Part shown: piece after piece, positions 25,636 through 34,374 of the stretch
Numbering within the stretch: the first letter of the stretch is position 1
Layout of the letters: each line of letters starts with the position of its first letter
Assembly (NCBI GenBank): GCA_029203185.1
Contig: CP119310.1
Coordinates: forward strand, 1,488,001-1,552,000
Reading direction: 5' to 3'
Source of the DNA: Candidatus Chryseobacterium colombiense
GTDB taxonomy: Bacteria; Bacteroidota; Bacteroidia; Flavobacteriales; Weeksellaceae
DNA length: 64,000 bases
The notes under the pieces: generated by a model
Database searches by the model: none
What the model was told of the DNA's origin: nothing
What the model saw: the letters and a program-made list of their open reading frames with translations, nothing else
Made by a program: the position numbers and the translations under genes

Positions 25636-25692
25636 AATAAGACAAAACAACTATCAAATAAATTAATCACAAACATTAAAAATTTAAACAAA

Positions 25693-26514
25693 ATGAGTAC
25701 ACTAACATTAAAAGACGGAACAGAGATTTTTTATAAAGACCAAGGAGAAGGACCAATATTGATGTTTCACCACGGATGGCCTTTATCTTCAGACGATTGG
25801 GATGCACAGGTTATTTTCTTTTTACAGAGAGGTTACAGGGTAATTTCTCACGACAGAAGAGGTCACGGAAGATCAAGCCAAAATATTTATAACCACACGA
25901 TCGAACAATACGCTTCTGATGCTGCCGAATTGGTTGAATTCCTTGATTTGAAAGACGTAGTTCATATCGGTCACTCTACAGGAGGTGGTGAAGTGATCCG
26001 TTATGTAAATAAATATTCTAACGGAAGAGCTAAAAAAGCTGTTTTAATCAGCGCTGTTCCGCCGATAATGGTAAAAAGCGAAAGTAATCCAGACGGAGTT
26101 CCGATGGAAGTTTTCGACGGCATCAGAGAGCAAACTTTGAATAACAGAAATCAATTTTATATTGACTTAACTTTTCCTTTCTACGGATATAACAGAGAAG
26201 GCGCTAATGTAAAAGAAGGTGTACAAAGAAACTGGTGGAGACAAGGAATGATGGGCGGAATCGTGGCTCATTATGACGGAATCAAAGCATTTTCTGAAAC
26301 TGATTTCACAGAGGATTTGAAAGCTGTGGATATTCCTGTTTTGGTGATGCACGGTGAAGATGACCAGATCGTTCCTATTGCCAATGCTGCATTAAAATCA
26401 ATTATATTATTAAAGAACGGAAAGTTAATTACTTACCCAGGTTTCCCTCACGGAATGCCGACTACTGAACACGAAACAATTAATAAAGACTTATTGGAGT
26501 TTATCCAGTCTTAA
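25693..26514 (+). CDS. Alpha/beta hydrolase of the cofactor-free haloperoxidase type
   Basis: 273-residue alpha/beta hydrolase. HHGWPLSSDDWD is the oxyanion region (26-37), SHDRRGHGRSS follows, the nucleophile Ser95 is in GHSTGGGE, Asp is in HGEDDQIVP and the catalytic His in GFPHGMP. This is the non-heme chloroperoxidase/arylesterase subfamily, which makes peracids from carboxylic acids and H2O2 in vitro; natural substrates are usually unknown. It has its own promoter and terminator. Proximity to peroxide-defence genes is suggestive only. Confidence 0.92.
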   Translation: MSTLTLKDGTEIFYKDQGEGPILMFHHGWPLSSDDWDAQVIFFLQRGYRVISHDRRGHGRSSQNIYNHTIEQYASDAAELVEFLDLKDVVHIGHSTGGGEVIRYVNKYSNGRAKKAVLISAVPPIMVKSESNPDGVPMEVFDGIREQTLNNRNQFYIDLTFPFYGYNREGANVKEGVQRNWWRQGMMGGIVAHYDGIKAFSETDFTEDLKAVDIPVLVMHGEDDQIVPIANAALKSIILLKNGKLITYPGFPHGMPTTEHETINKDLLEFIQS

Positions 26515-26533
26515 AAGACGAATATATACTGAG

Positions 26534-26562
26534 AAGGTGAAACAAAAATGATTCACCTTTTT
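26534..26562 (+). terminator. Intrinsic terminator of the hydrolase gene
   Basis: AAGGTGAA (26534-26541) pairs with TTCACCTT (26552-26559), then T-run, 20 bp after the stop. Confidence 0.8.
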
Positions 26563-26597
26563 ATTGATTAAAATTCAATACTATTTAATCAGTAAAT

Positions 26598-26631
26598 AAA
26601 AAGTCGGAAAAATAAATTTTCCGACTTTTTT
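26598..26631. terminator. Bidirectional terminator
   Basis: Arms 26598-26611 and 26617-26630 form a 14-bp perfect stem (core GTCGG/CCGAC) with A- and T-runs, between convergent genes ending at 26514 and 26646. Confidence 0.88.
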
Positions 26632-26645
26632 AATTCAAGCTTTTA

Positions 26646-27212
26646 TTAGATATAATTTTCCAGATGCTTTTCAAAAGATAATAATTCCTTATCAATATCA
26701 GGATTTTTAAAAACATCATAGAAAGCAAAGGTCGGTAATGGCTGAACTCCTATAAACTGAAGTGTAGCCGTGAAAGGTCTGGTAAACTCTTCCATTGAAA
26801 AATTTTCTAAGAGCTGTCCGGAATTCCCGAAGGCTTCCTGCGGAGCATTCCATGTATTAACGATGATCCCCTTGGATTTAAGTAAACCGCCCGTTCCGTA
26901 GTTTCCACCATTGTTTCTGCCGTCTCCGGCGTAGATTTTTCCGTAGCCGCTCATCAGAACCTTATCGATATAATCCTTTGTTTTTGCAGGCATTCCAAAC
27001 CAGTTGATCGGGAAATGAAACAGAATAACATCGGCATTTACCCACTTTTCAATTTCCTGTGGAATTTCATAACCAGAGTCAATGACAGTTTCGAGGATTT
27101 CGTAGCCTTTTCCGCTGAAAACTTCTTTACTTTTCTCAAAAATGGTTCTGTTAAGATTTCCTTCTGCAATTTGTGGCCATTTGATATGTCCGTTGATTAC
27201 TAATGCTTTCAT
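26646..27212 (-). CDS. NAD(P)H-dependent flavodoxin-fold oxidoreductase (MdaB/Kef-type)
   Basis: 188-residue flavodoxin-fold reductase. It begins KALVINGHIKWP, has FHFPINWFGMPAKTKDYIDKV (FAD/quinone pocket) and GGLLKSKGIIVNTWNAP, features of the MdaB quinone reductase group. Two-electron reduction of quinones would avoid semiquinones and suits the neighbouring electrophile genes. It starts 4 bp after an enoyl-CoA hydratase homologue, so the two are one operon, with an AraC regulator just upstream. Confidence 0.9.
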   Translation of the reverse strand: MKALVINGHIKWPQIAEGNLNRTIFEKSKEVFSGKGYEILETVIDSGYEIPQEIEKWVNADVILFHFPINWFGMPAKTKDYIDKVLMSGYGKIYAGDGRNNGGNYGTGGLLKSKGIIVNTWNAPQEAFGNSGQLLENFSMEEFTRPFTATLQFIGVQPLPTFAFYDVFKNPDIDKELLSFEKHLENYI

Positions 27213-27216
27213 TTAA

Positions 27217-28020
27217 TTATAAATATTTTCCTAGATTAAGCTCTACATCTCCATAGGTCTGTAATCCCCGATCCAACAGTTTTTTAATTCTTGTTCTCGC
27301 CTCGGGCTCAGTTAATGATGCGAAAAATCGGGTCTGGGTTTCCATAATATGTTCATTTTTTGGAATGATTACCCTTTCATTCATAATGGATTTTATAGTT
27401 GTGATGATTTTTTTGTCGAATGAATCGATTCTTCCTGCTAAATTCTCTACGAAAGCATCCAGTTCGTTATCCGGGAAAGCTCTGTTGATCCAGCCATAGT
27501 TCGCCGCAGTTTCAGCATCATAATCATCACCGCTTAAAATAATTTCCAAAGCTCTTGCTTTTCCAGTCAACAAGTGAAGGCGCTCCAATCCGCCGCCGCC
27601 GGGAAAGGAACCAATTCCAATTTCGGGCTGTGCAAAAAAAGCTTTTTCCTTACTCGCAAAACGCATATCAAAAGCCTGAATAAATTCACTTCCCAAACCT
27701 CTTGCTCTTCCTCTGATGGAGGCAATACTTACAAACGGGGCCTGTTCCAGACGCTTTGCAACATCGGGCCAGGAAATGGAAAGGCCTGTTTCTCCTGTTC
27801 CTTTCGGGAATTCAAAAATATTGACTAGTTCTGCGTGAGCAACATAAAACTCAGGGTTAGAGCTTTCAAAAACTACAACCTTCAGATTTTCATTAGCTTC
27901 CAGCTCTTCCATTGTTGTTCTCAGCTGAACTGAAAATTCAGGGTCAAATACGTTTACCGGAGGATGATTAATGGCTATTTTCCAATAGCTTTCGGTTATT
28001 TTCTGTGTTGTAAAAATCAT
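27217..28020 (-). CDS. Enoyl-CoA hydratase/isomerase family protein
   Basis: 267-residue crotonase-fold protein. The oxyanion region SIRGRARGLGSEFIQAFDMRFAS and GIGSFPGGGGLERLHLLTGKARALE are present. In the first, the usual glycine before the oxyanion hole is replaced within RGRARGLG, and canonical paired catalytic Glu residues are not both obvious, so the reaction need not be hydration. No acyl-CoA genes are nearby; it pairs with an MdaB-type reductase. Substrate unknown. Confidence 0.87.
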   Translation of the reverse strand: MIFTTQKITESYWKIAINHPPVNVFDPEFSVQLRTTMEELEANENLKVVVFESSNPEFYVAHAELVNIFEFPKGTGETGLSISWPDVAKRLEQAPFVSIASIRGRARGLGSEFIQAFDMRFASKEKAFFAQPEIGIGSFPGGGGLERLHLLTGKARALEIILSGDDYDAETAANYGWINRAFPDNELDAFVENLAGRIDSFDKKIITTIKSIMNERVIIPKNEHIMETQTRFFASLTEPEARTRIKKLLDRGLQTYGDVELNLGKYL

Positions 28021-28126
28021 AGTAATAATTTTAATTGATGCAAATCTTTATTTAAGACATAACTTTTTTGTCTGTTCAAAATTAATTGCACAAATGCTGG
28101 ATTTTTAACACAAATCGGGGAATATC

Positions 28127-29023
28127 TTATACTTTTCTCTGATTTCTGATCTCTGTTGGTGAAAAGCCTTTGACTTTTTTAAAAAACCGTGAGAAATAAG
28201 GAACATTGGTAAAACCTAACTGGTAAGCAACATCGCTGATATTCATATCGGTCTGAAGCAATAAAATTTCGGCCTGCTCAATTACAAACTCCTGAATAAC
28301 GCTGATAGTACTTCTCCCGGTTTCTGAACGGATAAGGTCTGTAAGGTAGTTGGAAGACATATTAAGCTCATCGGCAACAGACGAAACAGTAGGAAAATTT
28401 GAAACGGGTTTTGATAAGTCTTTATAATGGTTTTGCAGTAAGTTTTTTAATTTTGAAGACACTGAAACCGATTTTGTGGCTTTGTCTTTAAATTGTCTTT
28501 CATAAAAAACATCTGCGTACGAAAGAACGACATTTAACAGCGAAAGAATAATATTAATGTTGGCTTGAGCTTTATTTTCAACCAATTCCATATGAATTTT
28601 TGTAAAAAGCCAGGTAATAATTTCTTCCTCCTCCGCTGTCATAAACAACGCATCATTGATCTCATAACTGAAATATTTATACTGATGGATTTTGTTGGCA
28701 ATCGGATTTTGTTTAATAAGATCAGGATGAAAAACAAATGCATAACCATCCCAGAAAGTCAGACTGTCCCAGGAAACAACCTGTCCCGGTTCACTGAAAA
28801 GCATTAATCCATTCTCCGTATAATATTTATTATTTCCGTAATTGATATCTCCGGTAAAGTTTTTCTTTAACGAAATTTTAAACAGATTAACCTGAATTTC
28901 ACCACTCGCCTGTGGAAAATTTGGAATGGCTTGTTTACAAACCCTGCTGTCCATTAATGGATGTAAAGGAGCTGAGAGATTAAGGTATTTATTGTAACCG
29001 GCAAGATCGTTAAAGGTTTTCAT
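28127..29023 (-). CDS. AraC family transcriptional regulator
   Basis: 298-residue regulator with an N-terminal cupin-like sensing domain (about 1-170) and a C-terminal pair of helix-turn-helix motifs: VADELNMSSNYLTDLIRSETG and ISDVAYQLGFTNVPYFSRFFKK. The closing GFSPTEIRNQ is the AraC signature. It lies 107 bp upstream of the hydratase-reductase pair in the same direction and is the probable regulator of that pair. Confidence 0.93.
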   Translation of the reverse strand: MKTFNDLAGYNKYLNLSAPLHPLMDSRVCKQAIPNFPQASGEIQVNLFKISLKKNFTGDINYGNNKYYTENGLMLFSEPGQVVSWDSLTFWDGYAFVFHPDLIKQNPIANKIHQYKYFSYEINDALFMTAEEEEIITWLFTKIHMELVENKAQANINIILSLLNVVLSYADVFYERQFKDKATKSVSVSSKLKNLLQNHYKDLSKPVSNFPTVSSVADELNMSSNYLTDLIRSETGRSTISVIQEFVIEQAEILLLQTDMNISDVAYQLGFTNVPYFSRFFKKVKGFSPTEIRNQRKV

Positions 29024-29220
29024 AGAAACAAATTTGCGAAATTGTTTTATAATTTCGGTATAAATATAATGTATTGGAAATGTTTGATATAAAAAATATT
29101 CCTAATTTTTAATTAAACTGAGCTAAACTCTAAGGAGCTTAATATACTTTCATATTGACTGTAAGCACAATGAAATTACTAAGACAATAAATTGAATACT
29201 TCAATATCATTGCTACTCAT

Positions 29221-29254
29221 AAAAAGCAAAGCATCCGAATGTAGTCGGATGCTT
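29221..29254 (-). terminator. Terminator of the esterase/RidA operon
   Basis: AAGCATCCGA (29229-29238) and TCGGATGCTT (29245-29254) form a 10-bp stem; on the minus strand it is followed by TTTGCTTTTT. It lies 25 bp after the RidA-like stop. Confidence 0.8.
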
Positions 29255-29278
29255 AAAAACATGGAAATAGAAAATTAT

Positions 29279-29809
29279 CTATAATGGCTTAAATGCAATG
29301 GCGTCAACTTCTATGAGCATACCGTCTAAAGCAAGCTTTGGAACGGGTACTAAAGTACTCGCAGGAAATACGTTATCTTTCCATACTTTCCGCATTTCCT
29401 CACTCCATATCTGGAGTTTTTCCTGATCATGGTCAACAATTAATATTGTGATTTTAAGTACATCATCATGGGTTAAATCCGATGCTTTAAGAACAGTATT
29501 CAGGTTTTGTAAAGCCACTTTCACCTGTGTCCTGAAATCTTTGGAAAGGTGATGATTTAATCCTTCTCCTCCGCTTTGCCCCGAGATGAACACATAACTT
29601 CCTTTATTTGAATTCGTTGTAGAATGTGAAAAGGCAAATGGCGTAGGATCAAAAAGTCCTTTAGGATTTCCATATTGAACGTTTGACCTATCTTTTGGGA
29701 TATGGACCGGATGATTTTCATTTTTAAAACAACCCGTAAGTAATAAAATAAAAAACGGAGATATCAGAAAATATTTTTTCTTACCTGTAAAATATTTAAA
29801 ATTAATCAT
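29279..29809 (-). CDS. RidA-like lipoprotein lacking the catalytic arginine
   Basis: 176 residues from the ATG at 29809, chosen because it gives a lipoprotein signal with lipobox LLTGC and Cys27; a longer frame upstream lies inside the esterase gene. The rest is a RidA/YjgF trimer fold (YVFISGQSGGEG, QVKVALQNLNTVLKASDL, MLIEVDAIAF). In active RidA the imine-deaminase Arg is in PARS; here the segment reads FPASTLVP, without it. It overlaps the esterase gene by 8 bp (ATGATTAA), so the two are coupled. A membrane-anchored, probably non-deaminase member; ligand unknown. Confidence 0.83.
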   Translation of the reverse strand: MINFKYFTGKKKYFLISPFFILLLTGCFKNENHPVHIPKDRSNVQYGNPKGLFDPTPFAFSHSTTNSNKGSYVFISGQSGGEGLNHHLSKDFRTQVKVALQNLNTVLKASDLTHDDVLKITILIVDHDQEKLQIWSEEMRKVWKDNVFPASTLVPVPKLALDGMLIEVDAIAFKPL

Positions 29810-30593
29810 GGTTGGTAAAAAATTGATGAAGTTGGAATATTTGATTAACAGCGGCTTTCGACCAATATCCAGCGTCGTGCCCACCAGGACGCTCTTCATA
29901 GATATGAGGAATTTTCAATGAGATTAACTGCTCGTGAAATTTTCTGTTTTGTGCAATCAGGATATCGTCGGTTCCACAACCAATTAAGATTTTCTGCCGG
30001 CTGCCTTTAAGCTTATCTATCTGTGAAATTGCTGTGTATGAGGTCCATTTTTCAGGATTATCACCTAGTAATTTAGGAACACCATATTCTTTTCCAAAAG
30101 GAACGAAATCTATGACGCCACACATGCTCCCGATAGCACTAAAGGTTTCCTGGTGCCGTGAGCCAATATACAGTGCTCCATGTCCGCCCATACTCCAACC
30201 CATCAAGGCCGTTTTAGACTGATCCGACTTGTATTTTTTTTGAATATAACCGGTCAATTCTTTAGAAATAAAAGTCTCATACTTTGAGTTGGGGCTGTCT
30301 ATATACCAGCTGTCATAATTTCCGTCGGGCAACACAAATATCATCTGCATTTCTTCACTTAGCGCTGATAAAGAGGGAATATCCTGTGTTAAAGTTCTTT
30401 TAGGATAACCGCTGTAGCCGTGCAGTATATACACTGTTGGCAGTTTTTTATTCCCGCTATTTAACGGATGTACTACAAGTGTTTTAATTTCCTTGTTCAT
30501 AGCAGTGCTATAAACATTCAATGAGTCGATTTTTTGAGAAAACATTTTGCTTCCCATACACATAACGACTAAGGCAAATAATGATTTTATCAT
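29802..30593 (-). CDS. Secreted esterase, alpha/beta hydrolase (esterase D/feruloyl type)
   Basis: 263-residue hydrolase with a signal peptide ending about MFSQ (residue 20). The nucleophile Ser134 is in GWSMGGHGA; YILHGYSGYP gives the oxyanion region; Asp is in GCGTDDIL and His in RPGGHDAGYW. This is the PF00756 esterase family, including feruloyl and S-formylglutathione esterases. Secretion implies periplasmic or envelope action. It forms an overlapping pair with the RidA-like lipoprotein and is divergent from a Crp/Fnr regulator gene; its -7 box is at 30616-30623. Confidence 0.9.
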   Translation of the reverse strand: MIKSLFALVVMCMGSKMFSQKIDSLNVYSTAMNKEIKTLVVHPLNSGNKKLPTVYILHGYSGYPKRTLTQDIPSLSALSEEMQMIFVLPDGNYDSWYIDSPNSKYETFISKELTGYIQKKYKSDQSKTALMGWSMGGHGALYIGSRHQETFSAIGSMCGVIDFVPFGKEYGVPKLLGDNPEKWTSYTAISQIDKLKGSRQKILIGCGTDDILIAQNRKFHEQLISLKIPHIYEERPGGHDAGYWSKAAVNQIFQLHQFFTNHD

Positions 30594-30615
30594 TGTAATT
30601 GATTTTTTGTAGTAG

Positions 30616-30623
30616 CAAAGTTA
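30616..30623 (-). promoter_or_regulatory. -7 box TAACTTTG for the esterase gene
   Basis: Exact TAnnTTTG on the minus strand, 23 bp before the start codon, within the divergent region shared with the Crp/Fnr gene. Confidence 0.55.
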
Positions 30624-30717
30624 GAGGCCCAAATTCTCAAAACACTTTACATATGTTGAGGAAATCAAAAAATGATTAAATTTTAAAAATTCAATTAATT
30701 AGTTTCAATTTTTCCTT

Positions 30718-30725
30718 TATCTTTA
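30718..30725 (+). promoter_or_regulatory. -7-like box TATCTTTA, nearly touching the start codon
   Basis: TATCTTTA ends only 4 bp before the ATG at 30730, so a transcript from it would be leaderless or nearly so. Confidence 0.4.
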
Positions 30726-30729
30726 TGGT

Positions 30730-31299
30730 ATGACAGCATTTTGGGAAATTATAGATCATTATTCCTCGATCTCTGAGGAATCAAAAAACGCATGGTCTGC
30801 TTTATTGAAAACATCCAATATTGTAAAAGGAAATAATTTCTTAGATCAAGGAGTGATACCTAAAGATATTGCTTTTGTCAGTAGTGGACTGCTTTCTTAT
30901 TATTACCTCAATGAAAAAGGTGAGAAAATAATTAAAAGATTTTTTCAGGAAAATTCACTTGTAGCGTCTACAAGTGCATTATTAAAACAGGAACCGGGAT
31001 TTTTTGCCATTGAGGCTTTGGAAGATACAGAACTGATCAGTTATTCTTTCAGAGATTTCAGAAACTTGGCAATGAAATATAATGATATTGCCAATTTCTA
31101 CATCAGCTATCTGGAACGCCATTGGGTTATAGAAAAAGAATTTGCCGAAATCACCCTTAAATCAACTACCGCCAAAGAAAGATATTTAGAATTTGAAAAT
31201 GATTATCCAGATTTGATCTCTCGTTTAAAACTTCATCAGATAGCCTCTTATCTAGCCATTACTCCTACTCAGCTCAGCAGAATCAGGGCCGAACTTTAA
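30730..31299 (+). CDS. Crp/Fnr family transcriptional regulator
   Basis: 189-residue regulator with an N-terminal cyclic-nucleotide-like roll (NNFLDQGVIPKDIAFVSSGLLSYYY) and C-terminal winged helix ending LHQIASYLAITPTQLSRIRAEL. No Fe-S cysteines and no clear cAMP phosphate motif. Divergent orientation points to control of the esterase/RidA pair. It is a distant paralogue of the regulator at 11455. Confidence 0.9.
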   Translation: MTAFWEIIDHYSSISEESKNAWSALLKTSNIVKGNNFLDQGVIPKDIAFVSSGLLSYYYLNEKGEKIIKRFFQENSLVASTSALLKQEPGFFAIEALEDTELISYSFRDFRNLAMKYNDIANFYISYLERHWVIEKEFAEITLKSTTAKERYLEFENDYPDLISRLKLHQIASYLAITPTQLSRIRAEL

Positions 31300-31318
31300 C
31301 GATTTTTAATATAGATTA

Positions 31319-32761
31319 CTATTTATAGCCATCTTTCCCAGCCAATCTTCTTACCATCCCTTTAAAAATAATCCCGTGAAATGGCAAAACAGAATACCAG
31401 TAAAGCCTTCCCGTGAGTCCATGAGGACGAAAAACCGCCTTTTGCCAAAGCTTGCCTTTATATACTTTAAACATCAGCCAAGCTTCACCGGGAAGCTTCA
31501 TTTCTGCGAAGAGAATCAGTTTTCCTTCTTCTTTGTCTGCATACAGAACTCGCCAGAAATCTAAAGCATCTCCTTCGTGAATTTTATCAGGATGCGTTCT
31601 TCCACGTCTCAATCCGGGACCACCAACCAACAGATCCATAAAACCACGAATTTTCCAGAGACTTTGTCCATACCATCCATTGGCACCTCCTAAAGAAAAG
31701 ACCCGATCAAGGCACTTTTCACGACTGTCATATTCTTCGGTTCGCAAATCGGTAAAACAGCCGTATTTAGGAACATCGAGATAATCTTTTAAACTGGAAT
31801 CGCTCCGGCTGCTGATAAAACTGTCCTTCCAGCTTGATGCAATTTCATTATCCTGAATTTTAGCCAACGTTCTTTTCAAAGCAGTCTCATAAGAAAAAGG
31901 ATGAACTTCGGTAATTTCTTTAATTTCAGCAAGACTTTCCGGTCGGCATATTACTTCAATCTTCATACTTCCCACCAAAGCAGAAGCCAGATTATAAGAT
32001 GTTGAAGTAATGAAATACAGCCAATAGGAAGACAGTTTTGGCGTCATGACAGGCACCGTAAAAATTTTTCTTTTTAATCCCCTTATTTTCGCAAACTCCA
32101 AAAGCATTTCTTTGTAAGTGAGTACATTATCACAGCCAATATCAAAATTTCTGCGATAAGCCTTTTCTTTAAATAAAGTAAAAATCAGAAAGTCCAGAAC
32201 ATTGGCAATTCCTATCGGTTGACATTTCGTGTGAAGCCATTTCGGAGCCACCATTACCGGTAATTTTTCTACCAGATCTCTAATGATTTCAAAAGAGGCA
32301 CTTCCTGAACCGATAATAATTCCCGCTCTCAAAACAGTTGCCGGAACTTTACATTCCATGAGGATTTTCTCAACAGCAAGCCTTGAACTCAAATGCTCTG
32401 AAAGCTCTTTTTCATTAGCTAAACCTGAAAGATAAATAATGTGTTGACATTCGGTGGTTTCTATAAAGTCAGAAAAATTAACGGCACATTGTTTCTCGAT
32501 TTCTGCATAATTATTGCTGTTGCTCATGGAATGCATCAGGTAATATGCACCGGATATATCTTTCGGGATATGTTCCAGCGTTTCGGGTTTCAGAAAATCA
32601 ACTTCCACCACTTCAATCTGTGCATCGTCAATATCCACACTTTTGGAAAAACGGTTTTTATCCCTGCAGCAGCAAATTACCTGATAACCCTGTGCAGCGA
32701 TAACATTAATCATTCTTTTCCCAATGTATCCGGTGGCTCCGGTAAGCAGAATTTTTTTCAT
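31319..32761 (-). CDS. SDR-type NAD(P)-binding protein with DUF2867 C-terminal domain
   Basis: 480 residues from the ATG at 32761 (a TTG 24 bp upstream is possible but less likely). The N-terminus KKILLTGATGYIGKRM is an atypical/extended SDR nucleotide site; residues to about 300 are the Rossmann part. The C-terminal ~150 residues (GGANGWYGQSLWKIRGFMDLLVGG, VLYADKEEGKLILFAEMKLPGEAW) are DUF2867, a START-like domain. Proteins of this fusion are common in light- or stress-linked clusters, but their substrate is unknown. It is just downstream of ribA in the same direction. Confidence 0.88.
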   Translation of the reverse strand: MKKILLTGATGYIGKRMINVIAAQGYQVICCCRDKNRFSKSVDIDDAQIEVVEVDFLKPETLEHIPKDISGAYYLMHSMSNSNNYAEIEKQCAVNFSDFIETTECQHIIYLSGLANEKELSEHLSSRLAVEKILMECKVPATVLRAGIIIGSGSASFEIIRDLVEKLPVMVAPKWLHTKCQPIGIANVLDFLIFTLFKEKAYRRNFDIGCDNVLTYKEMLLEFAKIRGLKRKIFTVPVMTPKLSSYWLYFITSTSYNLASALVGSMKIEVICRPESLAEIKEITEVHPFSYETALKRTLAKIQDNEIASSWKDSFISSRSDSSLKDYLDVPKYGCFTDLRTEEYDSREKCLDRVFSLGGANGWYGQSLWKIRGFMDLLVGGPGLRRGRTHPDKIHEGDALDFWRVLYADKEEGKLILFAEMKLPGEAWLMFKVYKGKLWQKAVFRPHGLTGRLYWYSVLPFHGIIFKGMVRRLAGKDGYK

Positions 32762-32807
32762 GTTAATTAGCTTATGATTTGACAATGCTTCTCTACTAAT
32801 GAGAATA

Positions 32808-33398
32808 TCATACCTTTTCCAAAAGATGCCCGAAATAATTTTTCTTTTTCGATAGATAACTTTCGTTTACTCCATTGGATTCTATTTCCAGAGGAATTCT
32901 TTGATTCAGTTTAATTCCACTGTTTTGCAGAGACTTAAGTTTATCCGGATTGTTGGTAAGCAAATTGATTTCTTTAACATTCAAAATCTTCAGCATTTCT
33001 ACTGCTACATCAAAATTTCTTCCGTCTGCAGGCAACCCAAGTTTCAGATTGGCTTCCACGGTATCAAAACCTTTTTCCTGAAGTGCATACGCTCTTAACT
33101 TATTAATGATTCCTATATTTCGCCCTTCCTGACGAAGATAAATAATCATCCCTCCATTTTCCGACATATATTTCATAGCTGTATCAAGCTGTTGTCCGCA
33201 TTCACATTTCTTGGAGTGAAAAATTTCACCTGTAATACATTCCGAATGAAAACGGACATTCACCGTTTTGTTAAAATCGGTATTTTCTGCCACCCAAACC
33301 AAATGAGGATTCCAGTCATCTTCGTGGTCTGAGAAAGCATAAACAGTGAACATCCCAAAATCTGTAGGTATATTCGATTGTGCCTGTATTGTCAACAT
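32808..33398 (-). CDS. ribA: GTP cyclohydrolase II
   Basis: 196-residue enzyme converting GTP to the first riboflavin precursor. Zn ligands are the three cysteines of ECITGEIFHSKKCECGQQLD; catalytic YLRQEGRNIGIINKLRAY and TVEANLKLGLPADGR follow. It is a stand-alone RibA, not fused to DHBP synthase, so it may be an extra copy beside a rib operon elsewhere. It lies divergent from a TetR gene at the head of a photolyase cluster; flavin and lumazine cofactors serve those enzymes, which may explain the linkage (inference). A -7 box is at 33428-33435. Confidence 0.94.
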   Translation of the reverse strand: MLTIQAQSNIPTDFGMFTVYAFSDHEDDWNPHLVWVAENTDFNKTVNVRFHSECITGEIFHSKKCECGQQLDTAMKYMSENGGMIIYLRQEGRNIGIINKLRAYALQEKGFDTVEANLKLGLPADGRNFDVAVEMLKILNVKEINLLTNNPDKLKSLQNSGIKLNQRIPLEIESNGVNESYLSKKKNYFGHLLEKV

Positions 33399-33427
33399 AA
33401 TTCAATAATTAAATGGTTTATATAGTA

Positions 33428-33435
33428 CAAATTTA
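33428..33435 (-). promoter_or_regulatory. -7 box TAAATTTG for ribA
   Basis: Exact TAnnTTTG on the minus strand, 30 bp before the ribA start. Confidence 0.55.
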
Positions 33436-33468
33436 TACTTTATTTTAATTAAAAATAAAATTAATTAC

Positions 33469-33476
33469 TAAATTTG
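33469..33476 (+). promoter_or_regulatory. -7 box TAAATTTG for the TetR gene
   Basis: Exact TAnnTTTG 19 bp before the start at 33496, forming a back-to-back promoter pair with ribA. Confidence 0.6.
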
Positions 33477-33495
33477 TCAATAAATAAATTCTATC

Positions 33496-34155
33496 ATGCA
33501 AGAACAAGCCCATATCACACAGGAAAAAATATTTGAATTATACGGTGATTATCTTCTTAACCATGGAGAAAAACCGAAAAACGTTTATCTTTTTGCCAAG
33601 GAAAACAATTTCGAGGAAAAAGAATTTTATCATTACTTCTTAGGATTCGAGCAAATTGAAAGAGAAATACTGAATCATCTTTTCACAAAATCGCTAGAAC
33701 TCGCTTCGGAAGTTAATTCTTCCGATGAAGTAACCACCAAAGAGCAACTGCTGAATGTTTATTATATTTTCTTTGAAAACTTAACAATGAATCGTTCGTT
33801 GGTATTATCAATTCTGGGAGCTCATAAAATTCAAAGCATCAAAACCCTTCAGAAACTTCGGGAAACGCACAAAGAATTCGTTAAGACTTTAGATTTCAAT
33901 GAATGGGAAATCATTGAAAAAGCGAAGGAAGACATCCGGAAATTCAACGAAAAATCAAGACAGGAAGCATTTTGGCTGCATCTTATTTCAGCAATCGATT
34001 TCTGGAAAAAAGATACTTCTCCCGATTTTGAAAAGACCGATATTTTCATCGAAAAAACGATCGACACAGGCTTTGAACTTATGGACAACGAACCCTTAAG
34101 AAAAGTCTTCGACCTTGGTAAATTTTTATGGAAGGAAAAGTTTAAGATGAGCTGA
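33496..34155 (+). CDS. TetR family regulator with COQ9-like C-terminal region
   Basis: 219-residue regulator. Helix-turn-helix segment is about residues 22-45 (NVYLFAKENNFEEKEFYHYF); the remaining helices, including ENLTMNRSLVLSIL and HLISAIDFWKKDTSPDFEKTDIFIEK, are the all-helical ligand part resembling COQ9-type TetR proteins. It heads a rightward cluster with an ABC1/UbiB-family kinase and photolyases and is divergent from ribA. Pairing of a COQ9-like TetR with a UbiB homologue echoes quinone biosynthesis partners. Ligand unknown. Confidence 0.82.
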   Translation: MQEQAHITQEKIFELYGDYLLNHGEKPKNVYLFAKENNFEEKEFYHYFLGFEQIEREILNHLFTKSLELASEVNSSDEVTTKEQLLNVYYIFFENLTMNRSLVLSILGAHKIQSIKTLQKLRETHKEFVKTLDFNEWEIIEKAKEDIRKFNEKSRQEAFWLHLISAIDFWKKDTSPDFEKTDIFIEKTIDTGFELMDNEPLRKVFDLGKFLWKEKFKMS

Positions 34156-34157
34156 TG

Positions 34158-34300
34158 TATGGCTTTTGGCGATTTGATTTTGGCTTCAAATAAGTTTCGG
34201 CTAAAGCCATTTGGAAATCAAACTTTAACATCGGGCTAAAGCCCGACACAATTGATTACTATACTCTTACTTTTTTGCTGAATGCAACGCTTTTGCATTC
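34158..34300. repeat. Intergenic palindromic repeats (GGGCTAAAGCCC and GAATGCAA types)
   Basis: TCGGGCtaaaGCCCGA at 34231-34246 is a perfect hairpin; TCGGCTAAAGCCA precedes it; GAATGCAA/TTGCATTC at 34280-34300 is another. These lie in the 219-bp gap between the TetR and ABC1 genes and may end the TetR transcript. Confidence 0.5.
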
Positions 34301-34374
34301 TTAAAACAGTTAATATTAAAAAAAATCTTTGTGTGCTTTGCGTTTAAGAAACCCACAACAAACAAAATCTAAAA

